Assembly (NCBI RefSeq): GCF_000315625.1
Contig: NW_005434659.1
Span: 97,986-161,985, forward strand
DNA from: Guillardia theta CCMP2712
Lineage: Eukaryota > Cryptophyceae > Pyrenomonadales > Geminigeraceae
Direction of reading: 5' to 3'
Length of the DNA: 64,000 nt
The translations under genes and the position numbers were made by a program. Positions 16,087-27,109 of the stretch are shown here, in pieces (within the stretch, counting starts at the first letter, position 1; every line of letters starts with the position of its first letter). The notes beneath the pieces were generated by a model. That model was not told the origin of the DNA, searched no databases, and saw only the letters and a program-made list of their open reading frames with translations.

Positions 16087-18908
16087 TCAGCGGACGTGTC
16101 GCTTGTGTATGTAAACAACAGGAGGGTCCCATTGGCTCGTCCTTGTAATGGTGTTGTAGTAGAACTTGTTTCCCTTGTCGTCGTGCTCCAGCCGCCAATG
16201 AGGCGGGAGGATTGCTTTGTTCCCAGCCAAGGCAACATATTCTCCTTCTTCTTCGGGCCCTCCATCGCCCTCGTCCTTCCATGCATGTTTCGGTGACTTG
16301 CCCGCGGCACCGCTGCTGTTTTCGTCGGACAGGAACTTTGACAGGAGAGCGACTCTGGTCTCGAGGGTCTCAACCAGCGACGAGAGCTCGGTCACCTTGA
16401 GTTCAAACTTTCCCAGCTTCTCTCGAACTTCTTGCAACTCCTCCCAATCTCGATCGAGGGACGGCATCAGCAGGAGCTCCTCGTACTCTTTCTCTCTCTC
16501 CTCATTGAACCTATCGGTGTCCGTCTTCTTTCCCCAGTAGAACATTGCTCGGAACCTCCGCAGGATCAGCTTCTTCATCATCGAGCGAAACTTGGTGGCC
16601 ATGGGGTCGTCTATGCCGTTTCTAGACACCTGCATGAACTTCTGGTTGAGAATGGCCGACGAGATCCTGACCAGACCGAAAGTGCAGATGATCTGAAAGA
16701 GAAACAAGAGGAAGGAAGCCAGGATTGCATTTGACTGCATCAAGGAAGTGAAGTTGTTGTCTCCGCGCATCATCATCTTGTATTGCTCGTAACAAGAATC
16801 GAGAAAAGAAGAGAAGTTGGACACGTCTATCCCATATGCCACGAAGAAGCTCACCCCGAATACAATGTTGCAGAAAAAGATCACCACGAGGAGTGTTGTC
16901 AAGTCATCGTAGGACTTGAAGATCGTGTATGAGATGTTTGCAAACCGATCGTTGGTGAACTTGCTGAAGCTAAAAGCTCGACCCCAAACGAAGATGCTGT
17001 TGAACGAAGTCCAATTCCATATCTGTGAGTAAATCCATCCTAGATTCTCGAAGTCTAACTCCGCAAACTGAAGATGAAAGTGAGAGAGCGTTCACAGTTA
17101 GCCAACTTCACCTTGTCGTCTTTCTGCTGTGATGAATTCACGTATGGTATCGATATGATCAGGAATTGTATCCGAAACGCTAGACTGATGAAAAACACCA
17201 AATACATCATAAGGTTCAGCCATTTCCTTGCAGCTTGTATCAGCTCACGGTTTCAAATTGTTCGCAATTACCAAGGGTTTCTCCAAAACCTTGCACCGAG
17301 AGCGTTCCATTCGAAGACATCCTGCACGATCAGAAGTAGCACGAACACATGAACAATGATGTCGAAAATCAAAGCAGCATATTGCCTGCAAACAAACTAG
17401 TTACAAACATTCTCCACCTTTGCAAGAACCTCTCTGAAAAAATCCCATCCTGAAAGCGCGAAACGAGCTCACGGGAACTACTTTACCTGTCGCGAACATT
17501 GCGAGTAAGCATATCAGGACGTTACAAAAGAGAACGCGAATACCGTAGAAGGTGAACTCAAAGAGGAGGCGGAGGGAGAGGAAGTAGTTGAAGAACGGGT
17601 TGTAAAGGTTGATGTCGAACATGACGGCTCGGGTCTTTCGGTCTGTCCATCTCTACTTGAAGTTCAGAGACGAGGTGACAGTCGGAGAGCAAGGAGGCGG
17701 AACCTGCGACTCGAGGTACTTGAACATGCTCAACACTTCTCCTCTCGTGTAGTTCACGGGGATGTCGATGGCATATCCCCCGCCCTGTGAATATGCCATG
17801 ACGAGCATGCGATAAGGGGGAGGAGACCTGCCTCATAGTAGCCCAGGCTTGCCGTCATGGGATAGGAGTTTAGCTCTGCTGCCGTGCGGTAGAAGAGTTT
17901 GGTAGGAGGAGGCCACCCGGCGATGAAGGAGTCGGGCGGCATGTTGGCTGTCGCTCATGTCAGTGAGGAGGAGAAGAGGGAGGACAGGTCGGACTGTTAT
18001 CAGGGAAGCAGCTCCTCATGTAGGGCCTCAACCGTGATGGGATGAAGAAGCTCCCGTCCTCGCACGAGACTTCCTGCGTCCGAACTTGTCTGAGACGGAA
18101 AGCTTGTACAATCACGTTATAATGCAGCACTATTCGTTCAAAGTAAGCATGTAGCATCTGAGTACAAACAAGCGCACCAGTTCTCTTCTGCTGATCGGTA
18201 TAATTGTCGTGATTGTACCATGTTTCTTGGAAGAGATACTGAGGAACGACAGAGTTCATGTAATTCCAAAAGTCTGACTGGGTAGAAATGTTCTCGAACG
18301 TCTTGAAAAATGGATCCACAGGAAATGGCCTGTTTACATGAAGTCAGAATGTCAAGGATAAAACGTTCAACTGATACATTCCTTTTCATGATGACACTTC
18401 TGACCGTGTCGACATAGTTGTATGCATCATGAACATCGCGCTGAAGGTATGTAGATGTCGTGAAAAGAAGCAGGAAGCAGGCGTAGAACACGACTTCTCG
18501 GACCTTCTGCCTGCGAAATATATCGATAGCTTCCTGCAGGTTGATGTTTGCCTTGGCCTTCATTCCAGCAGCTTGCAGCAGGCGACGAGCATACGCAGCA
18601 TGTTCCGAGTCTGCATCCTCCGACTCCACTGTCTCTTCCGTTTTCAACATCGTCGACAAGAGCCAGAACAAGTTGCGGAGGGCTCGACCTATCGCACGAT
18701 GCTGCTGCCTTCTCGTTTTCCTCCTGCCACGAGCTCCTCGTCCTCGTCCTCTCCCTTTTCCTCCTTCTCCTCCTCTGCCAGCCGTGTGCGACTCCCCGCC
18801 ATTACAGTAGCAGTAGGCCCGCCTGGGAGCTGAGTGCAGTTGACTAAAACCACTCCAATACGAGAGCTGCGAGGGTTCTGACGGACTTGTTCTGCTCCTC
18901 GTTGCCAT
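16087..18908 (-). CDS. Polycystin (PKD2/TRPP)-type cation channel with C-terminal WW domain
   Basis: Multi-exon. TM1 is VVFYACFLLLFTTSTYL. The extracellular polycystin (TOP) domain follows: DFWNYMNSVVPQYLF, LRQVRTQEVSCEDG, ELNSYPMTASLGYYE, GGYAIDIPVNYTRGE. Then come FDINLYNPFFNYFLSLRLLFE and TM2-TM5, the pore-helix region (DVSNFSSFLDSCYEQYKMMM, then MRGDNNF), TM6 (LASFLLFLFQIICTFGLV), and a cytosolic coiled coil (ELQEVREKLGKFELKVTEL) as in PKD2. The last about 35 residues form a WW domain (LPPHWRLEHDDKGNKFYY, then TSQWDPP), unusual for this family. PKD2 channels act in cilia or plasma membrane as Ca2+-permeable channels. The splice near 18310-18360 is not fully resolved. ATG at 18908 gives a conventional start, but the upstream ORF on the same strand may be its N-terminus. 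It converges on GH36 with only 28 bp between stops. Confidence 0.85.
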
Positions 18909-18992
18909 GCGGCGGGCTGGTATGGAGTACCAGGTCTCTTTACTGGTTTACAATACAGCACTACTACTGCTACACGAGCATGAGCTCGTCCG

Positions 18993-20528
18993 CTAGGCCC
19001 CTGCGACAGAAATGAGATCGAGGCAGGTGCAAGAGCAAAGCATGATGCATACATACCATGGCACAAACATCTTCTTCTGCTCGTCAAAGACGTAACAAAA
19101 TGAAATGTTGTGCTTTGCACAGGCGTCTCGCAGGCTGCATACCCATACCTCGAACTTGTTGAGAATCATAAGATCTCCCAGTCCTCCGCTCTTGTGTGTC
19201 TGGTTTCCTCTTCTGATTCCCTCCATGATCTCATCCCATGTCTGCTGCATCTGACAGTGGGGATAGACTGATGCGAGGAACTGAGGCCGCAATTCAACCT
19301 CATTGCTCGTGCCATAATCCAGCGTCACGTTCATTACATTCCAGCTCTCCACTTGTACCGGACCAGATACCGTATCAGAGGGTGTAAGAACACTTGTGAT
19401 ATTCAACGTGATCTCTTGCTTGCGGCCAATGGCGTTTTGAATTCTGTACAAGAGGATGCTTGTGCTGTCCCGAAGAAATGACGTTCCCTTCACACTAACG
19501 GAGGTGTTAGCACCTTTCATGCCGTTGACTGTTGCTAAAACGTTTGAGAAGGGAGGAAGTTTGAAGGTAGATGGAAACTTCACGAAAATGCTTCCGCCCA
19601 CTGGGATACCTGTGACAGTCTTGAACGTGACTTGAGCAGAGGTTAGCTGTGAGGAGAGAGGTGTTGACAAAGATAGATTCACATAGGACAATTTGTTCCT
19701 CGTCAGAATCACAGCAGTATTTCCGGTTCTGCTGAACCAATAATGCGTCATTCGGTTCAACTGTGGATCGTTGATACGATTGTTATAAAATTTCATCTTG
19801 TAACTGGGAACTTTTGTAGTTCCACGCAATTCGTCTGTTGCATCAAAAATCTGGATTCCAAATTGTACTTTGCGCTGTTGCAGCGCACCGGGAATCTCGC
19901 CAGGAGTATACAACGGGTTGACAACTCCAGATATCGTGAAGTGAATTCTTTGAATTGTGCCTCTCACATCTGATGATTGGACATCAGCATCTGTATCTGA
20001 ATACGTCATCATCTCAAACATGTTCGTGCAAGAAGTGCTCGAGCACGGGTCAGATGAGCCAAACCAAGTTCCTACTAGGACGTTGTCGGTCACCGCCGGC
20101 TCTATGGTCAATGACCCTTTAGAAGATGGAGCAATTTTGATGAAGCCAGCTCGGTTTGTAATTCCTTCGAGTCCAGTCACCCCCTCTCCAAACCTTCCTC
20201 CTCCTGATATGTTGACAACGGAGTTCGATACATTGAAGCCATACGGGAATATTACTCTGATGATTGTGTACTTCAGCTGAGTGTTGCTGTGATAGATAGC
20301 TGGATTGATCCCAGCGACAGAATATATCGGATACAGGTCGATAGACACGTACACGCTGACATCATTGCCGACGCCCAAGCTTGAAACGGAGATGTTGGCG
20401 TCAACAGGCAGGACACAATCTCCAGCAGGACATGAATCAACATGGGTTAGGTTGTAGCTCATTGTTTGAGCTGTCACTGTGTGAGGAACAACAATGGAAG
20501 CAAGGAGGAGGAGGAGATGGGATGTCAT
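18993..20528 (-). CDS. Secreted/extracellular beta-rich protein or N-terminus of the polycystin
   Basis: A continuous 511-codon ORF starts at ATG 20528 with a clear signal peptide (MTSHLLLLLASIVVPHTVTA). The body is rich in Ser, Thr, Asn and N-glycosylation sequons, with two related blocks, IIRVIFPYGFNVSNSVVN and GGSIFVKFPSTFKLPPFS, that suggest repeated beta-sandwich modules. Similar blocks (VVLRFPKLQRRNVTN) occur in the giant protein at about 58.4 kb. No named domain is recognised. It ends either at a stop at 18993 or, using a GTATGC donor after FVPWY and a CAG acceptor, by splicing into the polycystin 85 bp downstream. Polycystin-1-like proteins have large extracellular regions, which makes a fusion attractive; a PKD2-type channel has a cytosolic N-terminus, which argues against it. 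Confidence 0.6.
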   Translation of the reverse strand: MTSHLLLLLASIVVPHTVTAQTMSYNLTHVDSCPAGDCVLPVDANISVSSLGVGNDVSVYVSIDLYPIYSVAGINPAIYHSNTQLKYTIIRVIFPYGFNVSNSVVNISGGGRFGEGVTGLEGITNRAGFIKIAPSSKGSLTIEPAVTDNVLVGTWFGSSDPCSSTSCTNMFEMMTYSDTDADVQSSDVRGTIQRIHFTISGVVNPLYTPGEIPGALQQRKVQFGIQIFDATDELRGTTKVPSYKMKFYNNRINDPQLNRMTHYWFSRTGNTAVILTRNKLSYVNLSLSTPLSSQLTSAQVTFKTVTGIPVGGSIFVKFPSTFKLPPFSNVLATVNGMKGANTSVSVKGTSFLRDSTSILLYRIQNAIGRKQEITLNITSVLTPSDTVSGPVQVESWNVMNVTLDYGTSNEVELRPQFLASVYPHCQMQQTWDEIMEGIRRGNQTHKSGGLGDLMILNKFEVWVCSLRDACAKHNISFCYVFDEQKKMFVPWYVCIMLCSCTCLDLISVAGA

Positions 20529-20831
20529 GATGTTGCAGCGTCAAGTTATCTCCCTCTTGTCTTGGCCTCGCTCTTCGCTTGTCATGCACTCATAAAAAGA
20601 AGTAACGATTCTGCTCTTCTTGAAACTGCCGGGCGCCTGCTCGGCTGGGGCCGGGAGCGGCCCGGAAGCTGAACTCCGAAACGACCCTGGGACTGAACAA
20701 CAACTAAGACGAGGGCTCGTAACCTGTCCAAGTACCCTCAGTCCGTCGACCAAAAGACAGCAACCTCTTCCTATCCAGTCTACTAGCATGAACGTGTAGG
20801 GCAGCAGTCCAACTCTAGGTTGGGCTATGGC
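20529..20831. promoter_or_regulatory. Putative bidirectional promoter
   Basis: This 303-bp gap separates two divergent starts (20528 minus, 20832 plus). It holds a GC-rich patch (CTGGGGCCGGGAGCGGCCCG, 20645-20664) like those before other genes in the window. No TATA-like element was identified. Confidence 0.45.
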
Positions 20832-23767
20832 ATGAGGCACCGGCAGCTGCTGCGCCAGCTGCTGCTCTGCTCCAAAGCCTACAGGGTCCTCAGCCCTCCC
20901 ATCCTCCTCCTCCTCCTCCTCCTTGTCGTCTCTCGCTGCTTCCTTGATCTAGGGGAACAGCACCCTCAGCATGAGCAGGGGAGTAGCGGGGAGTTCAGCA
21001 CCCCGAAGATCGTCCTGACGTCTCCAGCTGAGGAGAGGGCATCAGAGCAGGTCAACGAGATTGGAGGACCGGGCGAGAAGAAGCATGAGGAGAATGAGCA
21101 AGAGCATAAGATTAACGTCAGTCAGAGAGGAGGACTGTTTGTTCCCACCTACGGCGAGATCACCGGTAACACCCCCTAGGGATCAATGATTGGATTCCAT
21201 GTGTCTTCCTAGTACCTTGATTAGATTCTATATGTGTCTTCCTAGTACCTTGATTAGATTCTATATGTGTCTTCCTAGTCCCTTGATTAGATTCTATATG
21301 TGTCTTCCTGGTCCCTGGGCATGGTCTGACTTTTCTTGTCTCTTCGATTGCTGGAATGACAGATAGCTTCCTGGAGAGACAGGTCAGCTCTGCCTCTATG
21401 TATAGAATTCTCTGATCCGTTAGTCACAGAGAACCCTAGGGCCGAGAATTCTAGCCGAGGATGTCTTCTTTAAAGCGGAAAATCATGGTTCGCAGGTGGG
21501 AGGATACGAGTGTTCTTGATGAGGTGTAAGAGATAGTCTTGAACGCGCTGCACTGTCCAGGTCCTTGTGCACACTCTCCTTGCAACAAACCTGGCGTTGA
21601 AGGAGATCGACGTGAGCTGGGTAACTCAGCTCACGTCTGACCGCCTGGATGGCTTCAAAGCGATGATGGCGAGGCGAGCAAACTCTTGCTCATCGGCTTC
21701 ATCGTGAGGGCGCATGCAGGTGGAAGGGCCCCATATCAGCCACGTTGTACTGCAGAGAACTGCAGCGGGACCTCGACCTCATTCGGCCGCTTCGCGACAG
21801 GGTGAGATGAGTGGGGGAGGAGAAAATTAAGGTCATGACGATGAGATTTCAGGTTGACTTCCATCTCGTCCTGGCAGATCTACATCCTGGCAGGTCTGTC
21901 AGTGATTGCAAGACGACAGGTGACGACGTTGCTGACGCTGGCTCAGGCTCTACCCAGTGAACACCTTGAGGAATCTGGCCATGGATAAGGTGAAGCACTT
22001 CTTCAGCCTCTGCAGTTGACAGTCTTGGTGCCAGTGTCGAACTCAGTGGATGGTGTTGGTTGACGCAGACTTCGTGCCAAACGATGACGTATACGACCTG
22101 CTGCTGCCGCGTCTCGAAGTTTGCCTTGTTTCTCTGGTATCGTTCTGTAAGCCCAGTCGCAGCCATGGGGAAAGACAGGAGGCAACGAAATTTACGTGCT
22201 TCCCGCCTTCCAAATGCAAGACAAAGGTTGCTGCCGAACTGAACGAGGTTGAACCTGAAAGAGGAGCAGAGAAAGGCATACCTCGAAACAAGATGGAACT
22301 CCTGTCACTCGGTCCGGCCGTCAGTCAGGTCAGTCGACGACTCTGCGATAGAAACACTCACTTGGCCACGTGGCAGGTTCATCCAGAGAAAGGGAGGGAC
22401 ATCGCTCACAAGTACACAGACTATGAGAGATGGAGAGTGTCGGTGACAACTTTCCTTGTCCCTCCCGCCGACCTCTGAGCAGCCATCGCAGAGTGAGATC
22501 TACGAGATTCAGTATAGAATGCCTTACGAGCCATACTATGTCGCCAACAAGCGGATCCCAAGGTTTGAGGCTCCCAAATGATGCGATGAAGAGTAAGCGG
22601 GGTGTGAAGATATGAAAGCGCATTCGTGGGCTATGGAAATGACAAGACGGGTCAGTGCTATGAGGTGTGGAGGTCCAGAATGAAGTACAAGGTAGTGCAG
22701 GTTGAGAACAGCGCACTGAAAGACTGACATCTGTAGATTTTGCCGGATTGTTTTGTCTTCCACATGGACCATCCTCGGGGGGACTGGCTCAAGTTTGACA
22801 CAGAGTGAGGAGGGAGTATCTTTCAATCCTTTCAATGAGCTGGACCGCAGGTGGATCATTCGTGGGCCATCAACTCTGGAGACCTTCTTGAAGGAAGTTC
22901 ATGGTACGGGCAGAGCTTGTCCACTGCGATGTGCTGACGTGGGTGATGGTATCAGTGCGATACACGGGAAACAAATCAACTCCACACGAGGCGGGGGTGA
23001 ATCTGCATGTGATAGCAGGTAAGAATGTGCCTGCCCTCTCCAACTACCTTGAGACGCCCTGTAGGGGAGCAGGGGGAGAGCTGCGAGGACGCATGTCTGA
23101 AGAGAAACCTCAGCTGCCGGTGAGCTGGTCCCTTACGGGAGGAGCTGGTTGACAATAATCGTAGAGCGGAGCATGGACTAGAAGTGAACGACTGCGAGGT
23201 GAGAAGATGTTCTTGTTTCCTCCTGGTTCACTTCTCCTGTGCCCTTAGAGGGTCAAAGAAGCCCTAGGGGGACTTTGTGAGGGATCGTGCAGGTAGTTGG
23301 TTCCTCGTTCTCACTTAGATAGCTACTTAAGAGATTATACAGCCAGGCGTTGTTCGGCAACGACCTTCCAGCCTTCAACCACAAGTACAACATGGTGATG
23401 CTTCGTGCTAAGGGAGGAGGTCGTTGCCTGATGACGTCATCAATTTCAGTGTCTGGTGAACCAGAAGCCCGGGGAGTACCCGCTGTCCTGCCGGATCAGA
23501 CAGGTAGACCTGCTCGCTACCTTCTCGTCCTCTGATAGCCGCAGCCGGACTCGAATCGCGTTTGTCCCTGTGGGGAGAAGTAGGTGCGAGGATGCTGCTG
23601 CTGCATGTGATACCTGGCGCAGGCTAGAGCAATGGCTGACGGAGCATTGGGTGGAGGAGATAAAGAACAAGGTGAGCGACATGAAACGCACAAACACGCG
23701 CTGAGAAGCACTGAACATGTCTCCCTGCCAGAGTCTGGAAGAGTTTCAGTTGACATGGTTCAAGTGA
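20832..23767 (+). CDS. Type II membrane glycosyltransferase, GT49-like (LARGE C-domain / B4GAT1-like)
   Basis: Exon 1 (20832-21165) encodes a short basic N-terminus, a Leu-rich signal anchor and an acidic stem. A 20-nt exon (21363-21382, DSFLERQ) seems to follow. GT49 signatures then come in order: IDVSWVTQLTSDRLDGFKAM, MARWKGPISATLYCRELQ (across a GC-AG intron), VDFHLVLADLHPGRLYPVN, TLRNLAMDK, WMVLVDADFVPNDDVYDLL with the DAD metal/nucleotide-sugar motif, YEIQYRMPYEPYYVANKRIP, FVGYGNDKTGQCYE and ILPDCFVFHMDHPRGDW. These match the glucuronyltransferase half of LARGE and B4GAT1, Golgi enzymes. Exons after about 22.8 kb (FGNDLPAFNHKYNMVM, LVNQKPGEYPLSCRIRQ, EEFQLTWFK before the stop) are not recognised and may be an extra domain. 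One join near 21480-21590 is unresolved. Confidence 0.7.
21191..21313. repeat. 33-bp tandem repeat, about 4 copies, intronic
   Basis: Units of the form ATTCTATATGTGTCTTCCTA followed by GTACCTTGATTAG recur with starts at 21225, 21258 and 21291 (33-bp spacing), plus a diverged first copy beginning near 21194 that is 2 bp shorter. They lie in the long first intron of the GT49-like gene. Confidence 0.9.
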
Positions 23768-23960
23768 GGTCCAAGCAGCCTTCTTATTGTTTTAATACAG
23801 CCAATCAAAATCACATCATCGTACAGATAATATCACACTTTCACGCAAAATCTCAACAGAAAATCCTCAAAAAGAAAAAAATCGTCACTAGAAGCAGCTC
23901 CCGGAAACTCTGAAACACTGATATGAGTATAACGACAACAACAGGATCGCGGGTAGAGGT
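23768..23960. other. Convergent 3' spacer
   Basis: This AT-rich gap lies between the stop of the GT49-like gene (plus strand) and the stop of the Cys/His-rich gene (minus strand). It presumably holds both 3' UTRs. No other structure is seen. Confidence 0.5.
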
Positions 23961-25613
23961 TCACCTTCCTCCCGTGGTTAAGATGTCTGGAAGATCCCAT
24001 AGGTTGCCCTTAGGCTCCTCCAGGAATGGACAAGACTCGGCCTGACGGGCTGTGCTCTGTCCTTTGCCACTGAGCCCGTTGATAGACGAGGCGATACCCT
24101 CAGTGAGGGAGAACGAGCCGCCGAGCATGGAGAGCTCAGCATTGCTGCCGGGGAATGGACGTTGGATGGGAGAAGCTAGAGCCTTGGACGGGAATCCAGA
24201 CGCCATTATGCTCGAAGAACCGAGGTCAGCTACAGACATCTGCGGCATGGCAGAGCTGCAGATATGAAGATCAGGTCCACATACTAGGGCAAGGAGAAAC
24301 ATACATGGCCATGCTGGAGCCCCTTATAGGATGCGATCTGCTCCGTGAAGCTCCGAAGGGACTCTCGTAAGCAAACTGTCTTCTCAAGTCTGACGCTGAG
24401 TTGATCTTCCACTGACAAGTCTGCCCGCTGCTGTCAGCGCTGGGGGGCAGATAGCAGATCCCCGAGCCTCACCTTGTTATCAAAGTAGTAGAGGGGTGGA
24501 GTGAGCATTGCGTTTGGCGTCATGGCAATCTCTGCATCGAAAATCCCCCGATCTCGTTTCATGCCGATCCTGTACAAGTCACAACCCATCAGTCTCACCC
24601 CTGGCAATACGTTTCCTCACCTGTTCTCCAGGTGATCACTGAACAAGTGTGAGTGTCCACCCAGTGCTTCAGCACTGAACAGACTAGTCTGAAGGGGCTT
24701 CTCGGGTATGTACTTGGTCTTTGACGTCTCGATCCCTCGCTGGTCTATACCGTTACGATAGTAGGCGATGCCGATGGGCCCGATGGCCTTCTCGAAGGGC
24801 ATGCCGGACTGGAGGGCCTCGTTGTACGAGGACTGCAGGAGGTTGTTGGCGAGCTGATGGAATGGGGTCTTTTCGTGGTAGCTCCTGTTCGTTACCGTGT
24901 GCCAGTGAGCCGCGTTGGCACATCCAACAAGGTTCCCTATGGGCCTCCCCGTAGCCTCACAGTTGCAGCAGGTGCGGCACCAGAGCTGAGCGTATCGACC
25001 AGCCTTGGGGGACTCAATGATGCGATGCCTTCCCGTGCAGCCTATGACGAGCTCCGTGTCTCTCTTGTAGCGATACCTTGAGGGCTCCGCCTTCCACTCG
25101 CTAGTCCGGGGAACAAAGTTGTAGGTAAGGCTCTTCTCGTTACCCCTGTTCACGTCGGCTCGTATAATAGTTTCGTTGCAGCCTGTGAGCAGGGTTCAAC
25201 GGCAGAGACTACCATCCTCTCTCTCTCTCTACATACCATGACAGGGGCAGGAGGACGGGATCAAAACGTCAATATCATGGCTGGGCTGAAAGAAAGTGAG
25301 AAGCAGCGCCATGGGAGATATTGTTCAGGAGTTTACCGCTGATTCGTCGATGCTCTTGTCTGTTCCCAAAGTTGGAGTAGGGCATCCCTGATAGAAGCCA
25401 GGCAGGTAAGCTCCCTCACCACTTGATAGGGGAGTGAAGGCGGACCTGATTCAGGGCAAGCAAGTGGGTAAACCCTCGTCGAAAGTGCATGCATCCTTGC
25501 TGCTTGCAAGACTTGCAATGAGGCATCATGGCGATGTCCGGCATCTGCCATGCCTGACCAGAGGTCTGGTCTCTGCTCTGAGCTCTGTCCATCTCAACCA
25601 TCAGCTCGGTCAT
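23961..25613 (-). CDS. Unrecognised Cys/His-rich multi-exon protein
   Basis: At least six exons. From the N-terminus: MTELMVEMDRAQSRDQTSGQ (first in-frame ATG 25613) leading to a Cys cluster (MMPHCKSCKQQGCMHFRRGF), then GCPTPTLGTDKSIDESA, HDIDVLIPSSCPCHG spliced to CNETIIRADVNRGNEK, then WCRTCCNCEATGRPIGNLVG, IGMKRDRGIFDAEIAM, CQWKINSASDLRRQF, and a C-terminus ending LWDLPDILTTGG. The joins tested keep phase. The paired CxxC/CxC motifs suggest metal binding, but no known domain is evident. The region after residue 150 (YYRNGIDQRGIETSKT) resembles the short structured motifs of axonemal or cytoskeletal proteins only vaguely. The true start may lie further upstream. Confidence 0.55.
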
Positions 25614-27109
25614 GAAATTCAAACCCAACTCCGAGGACAAGAAGCAACTCCTTCAAGTCACTTGGATCACCAGCAATTCGAAACTTTCCTGTGAAGCAAT
25701 GCTCGCATGTGCTTCTCCTCTGTACCAGTCCTTCGAATCTTTCTGATCATCGCCTTCTTGTCTCCTCCCTTCCTCTTCTTTTCCCCTCTCCCCTCGTCGC
25801 TCCATCCATCGCCGACCTCCTCGCCATACCCAGGCAGTTGCTACCTCGCGACCCCCTCTCCGGTAGTAAATTCGAAAAGCCGCAAGATCGCGATGGTTCA
25901 TTCGACTCCTTCTGTTTAACCCCTACCCTCTTTCAGAGGTATTTATAGGGGGTGGCAGGGGGAACAGGCGTAGAAGAAGTCTCATTTCGATCTCATCGGA
26001 GAGGTCAAAGCGAGTGAAGGATCGAAGAACCAGATGCACGCAGCCCTGAGAGCGAAAGATGGTACATGATGCACCTGAAAGCACAAGAGCTGATAGACCG
26101 ACTGACCGTCACCCATCCAATGTCCTTTGTCTTCCTGCCATGTGCTGAGAAGCAGCAGAAGCAGCGATGTTTTGCAGTGAGAAGAACACAACCACAGTAT
26201 CTGAAATGATCCTATGTGAGCGGACGTTACGTCTGAGATCAAATGAACTGAAGGTTGGTCCCATGCTGAAGCGATGAGCAATGATTCTTGATAGAATCAG
26301 AAAGCTTGTTGCTTCAATCAGGTTCTCAAAGTTTCCGTCTCAAGCACAGCGAAGAGAGAGGAGAGGACGTGCAACCTTGTTGCCATCGGTTTCAATGGGT
26401 CAACAACAACAATCATATCGTCAAATGTACTCATTAAACTTTGTATTCCACATTGTTTAACCAACAAATACCCACCTCCAAATCCTTCTTCATAAATAGT
26501 TCGGGGCACGTGTCCAATAATCTACACACTTAATGCCTTACGTTCGGAGTGACAGTGTGTGTTGCCTCAGTCATTCAATCCAACCTTGCCCGACAGACTA
26601 TCCTTGCTGTTTGTATCCTGGCCACCATAGTCCTCATCCAGCATCTCACTTTTGCACAAAAACGCAGGCCATCACCTTCAGTCCTCCCCGTGTTGCGGCC
26701 ATCGCTCTCCTACTCCCCTCCTCGCAGTCTCCATTGCTGCAGGAGCTCACTGATATTCTAGACCTTCCTCGGATATCGCTGACATGCCACAACCTCGCCA
26801 TCCTCTGACGACAACGTCCGTCGCTCTCCGTCTTCCACCATCAAAACTTGTTTGTCCACTCAACGTCCCTTGGCCCTCCTCAACCTTGATAGTGCGAAGA
26901 TGGGGTGGGGGTGATTACTCGTAGGGTCCATGGGGTATTTTGTTATGAGTTTTGCACGTTAACTAGTGGGTAGGTTGTCAAAGTACCCCCATTTTCAGGG
27001 GTGGTGTGTCCCCAGAACCCCTTATAGGGAGAAGAGACACGTGAGATCACCCCCACTAACCCCTCTATTTTCCTTGTTTCCAGGGGGTAGGGGTACAGTC
27101 GTTCAAGGG
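25614..27109. other. Intergenic region, no supported gene
   Basis: Several short ORFs occur on both strands (for example about 26.0-26.3 kb minus and 26.53-26.81 kb plus), but none has family similarity or good splice context. From about 26.9 kb to 27.1 kb there are GGGGTA/GGGGGTAGGGG and ACCCCC runs just before the eEF3-like gene. Confidence 0.5.

Noticed and set aside
26533-26808. Small ORFs including one with a hydrophobic segment (ILAVCILATIVLIQHL)
   Set aside because: The hydrophobic frame has no ATG (GTG only) and a stop just upstream. No splice model or family was found.
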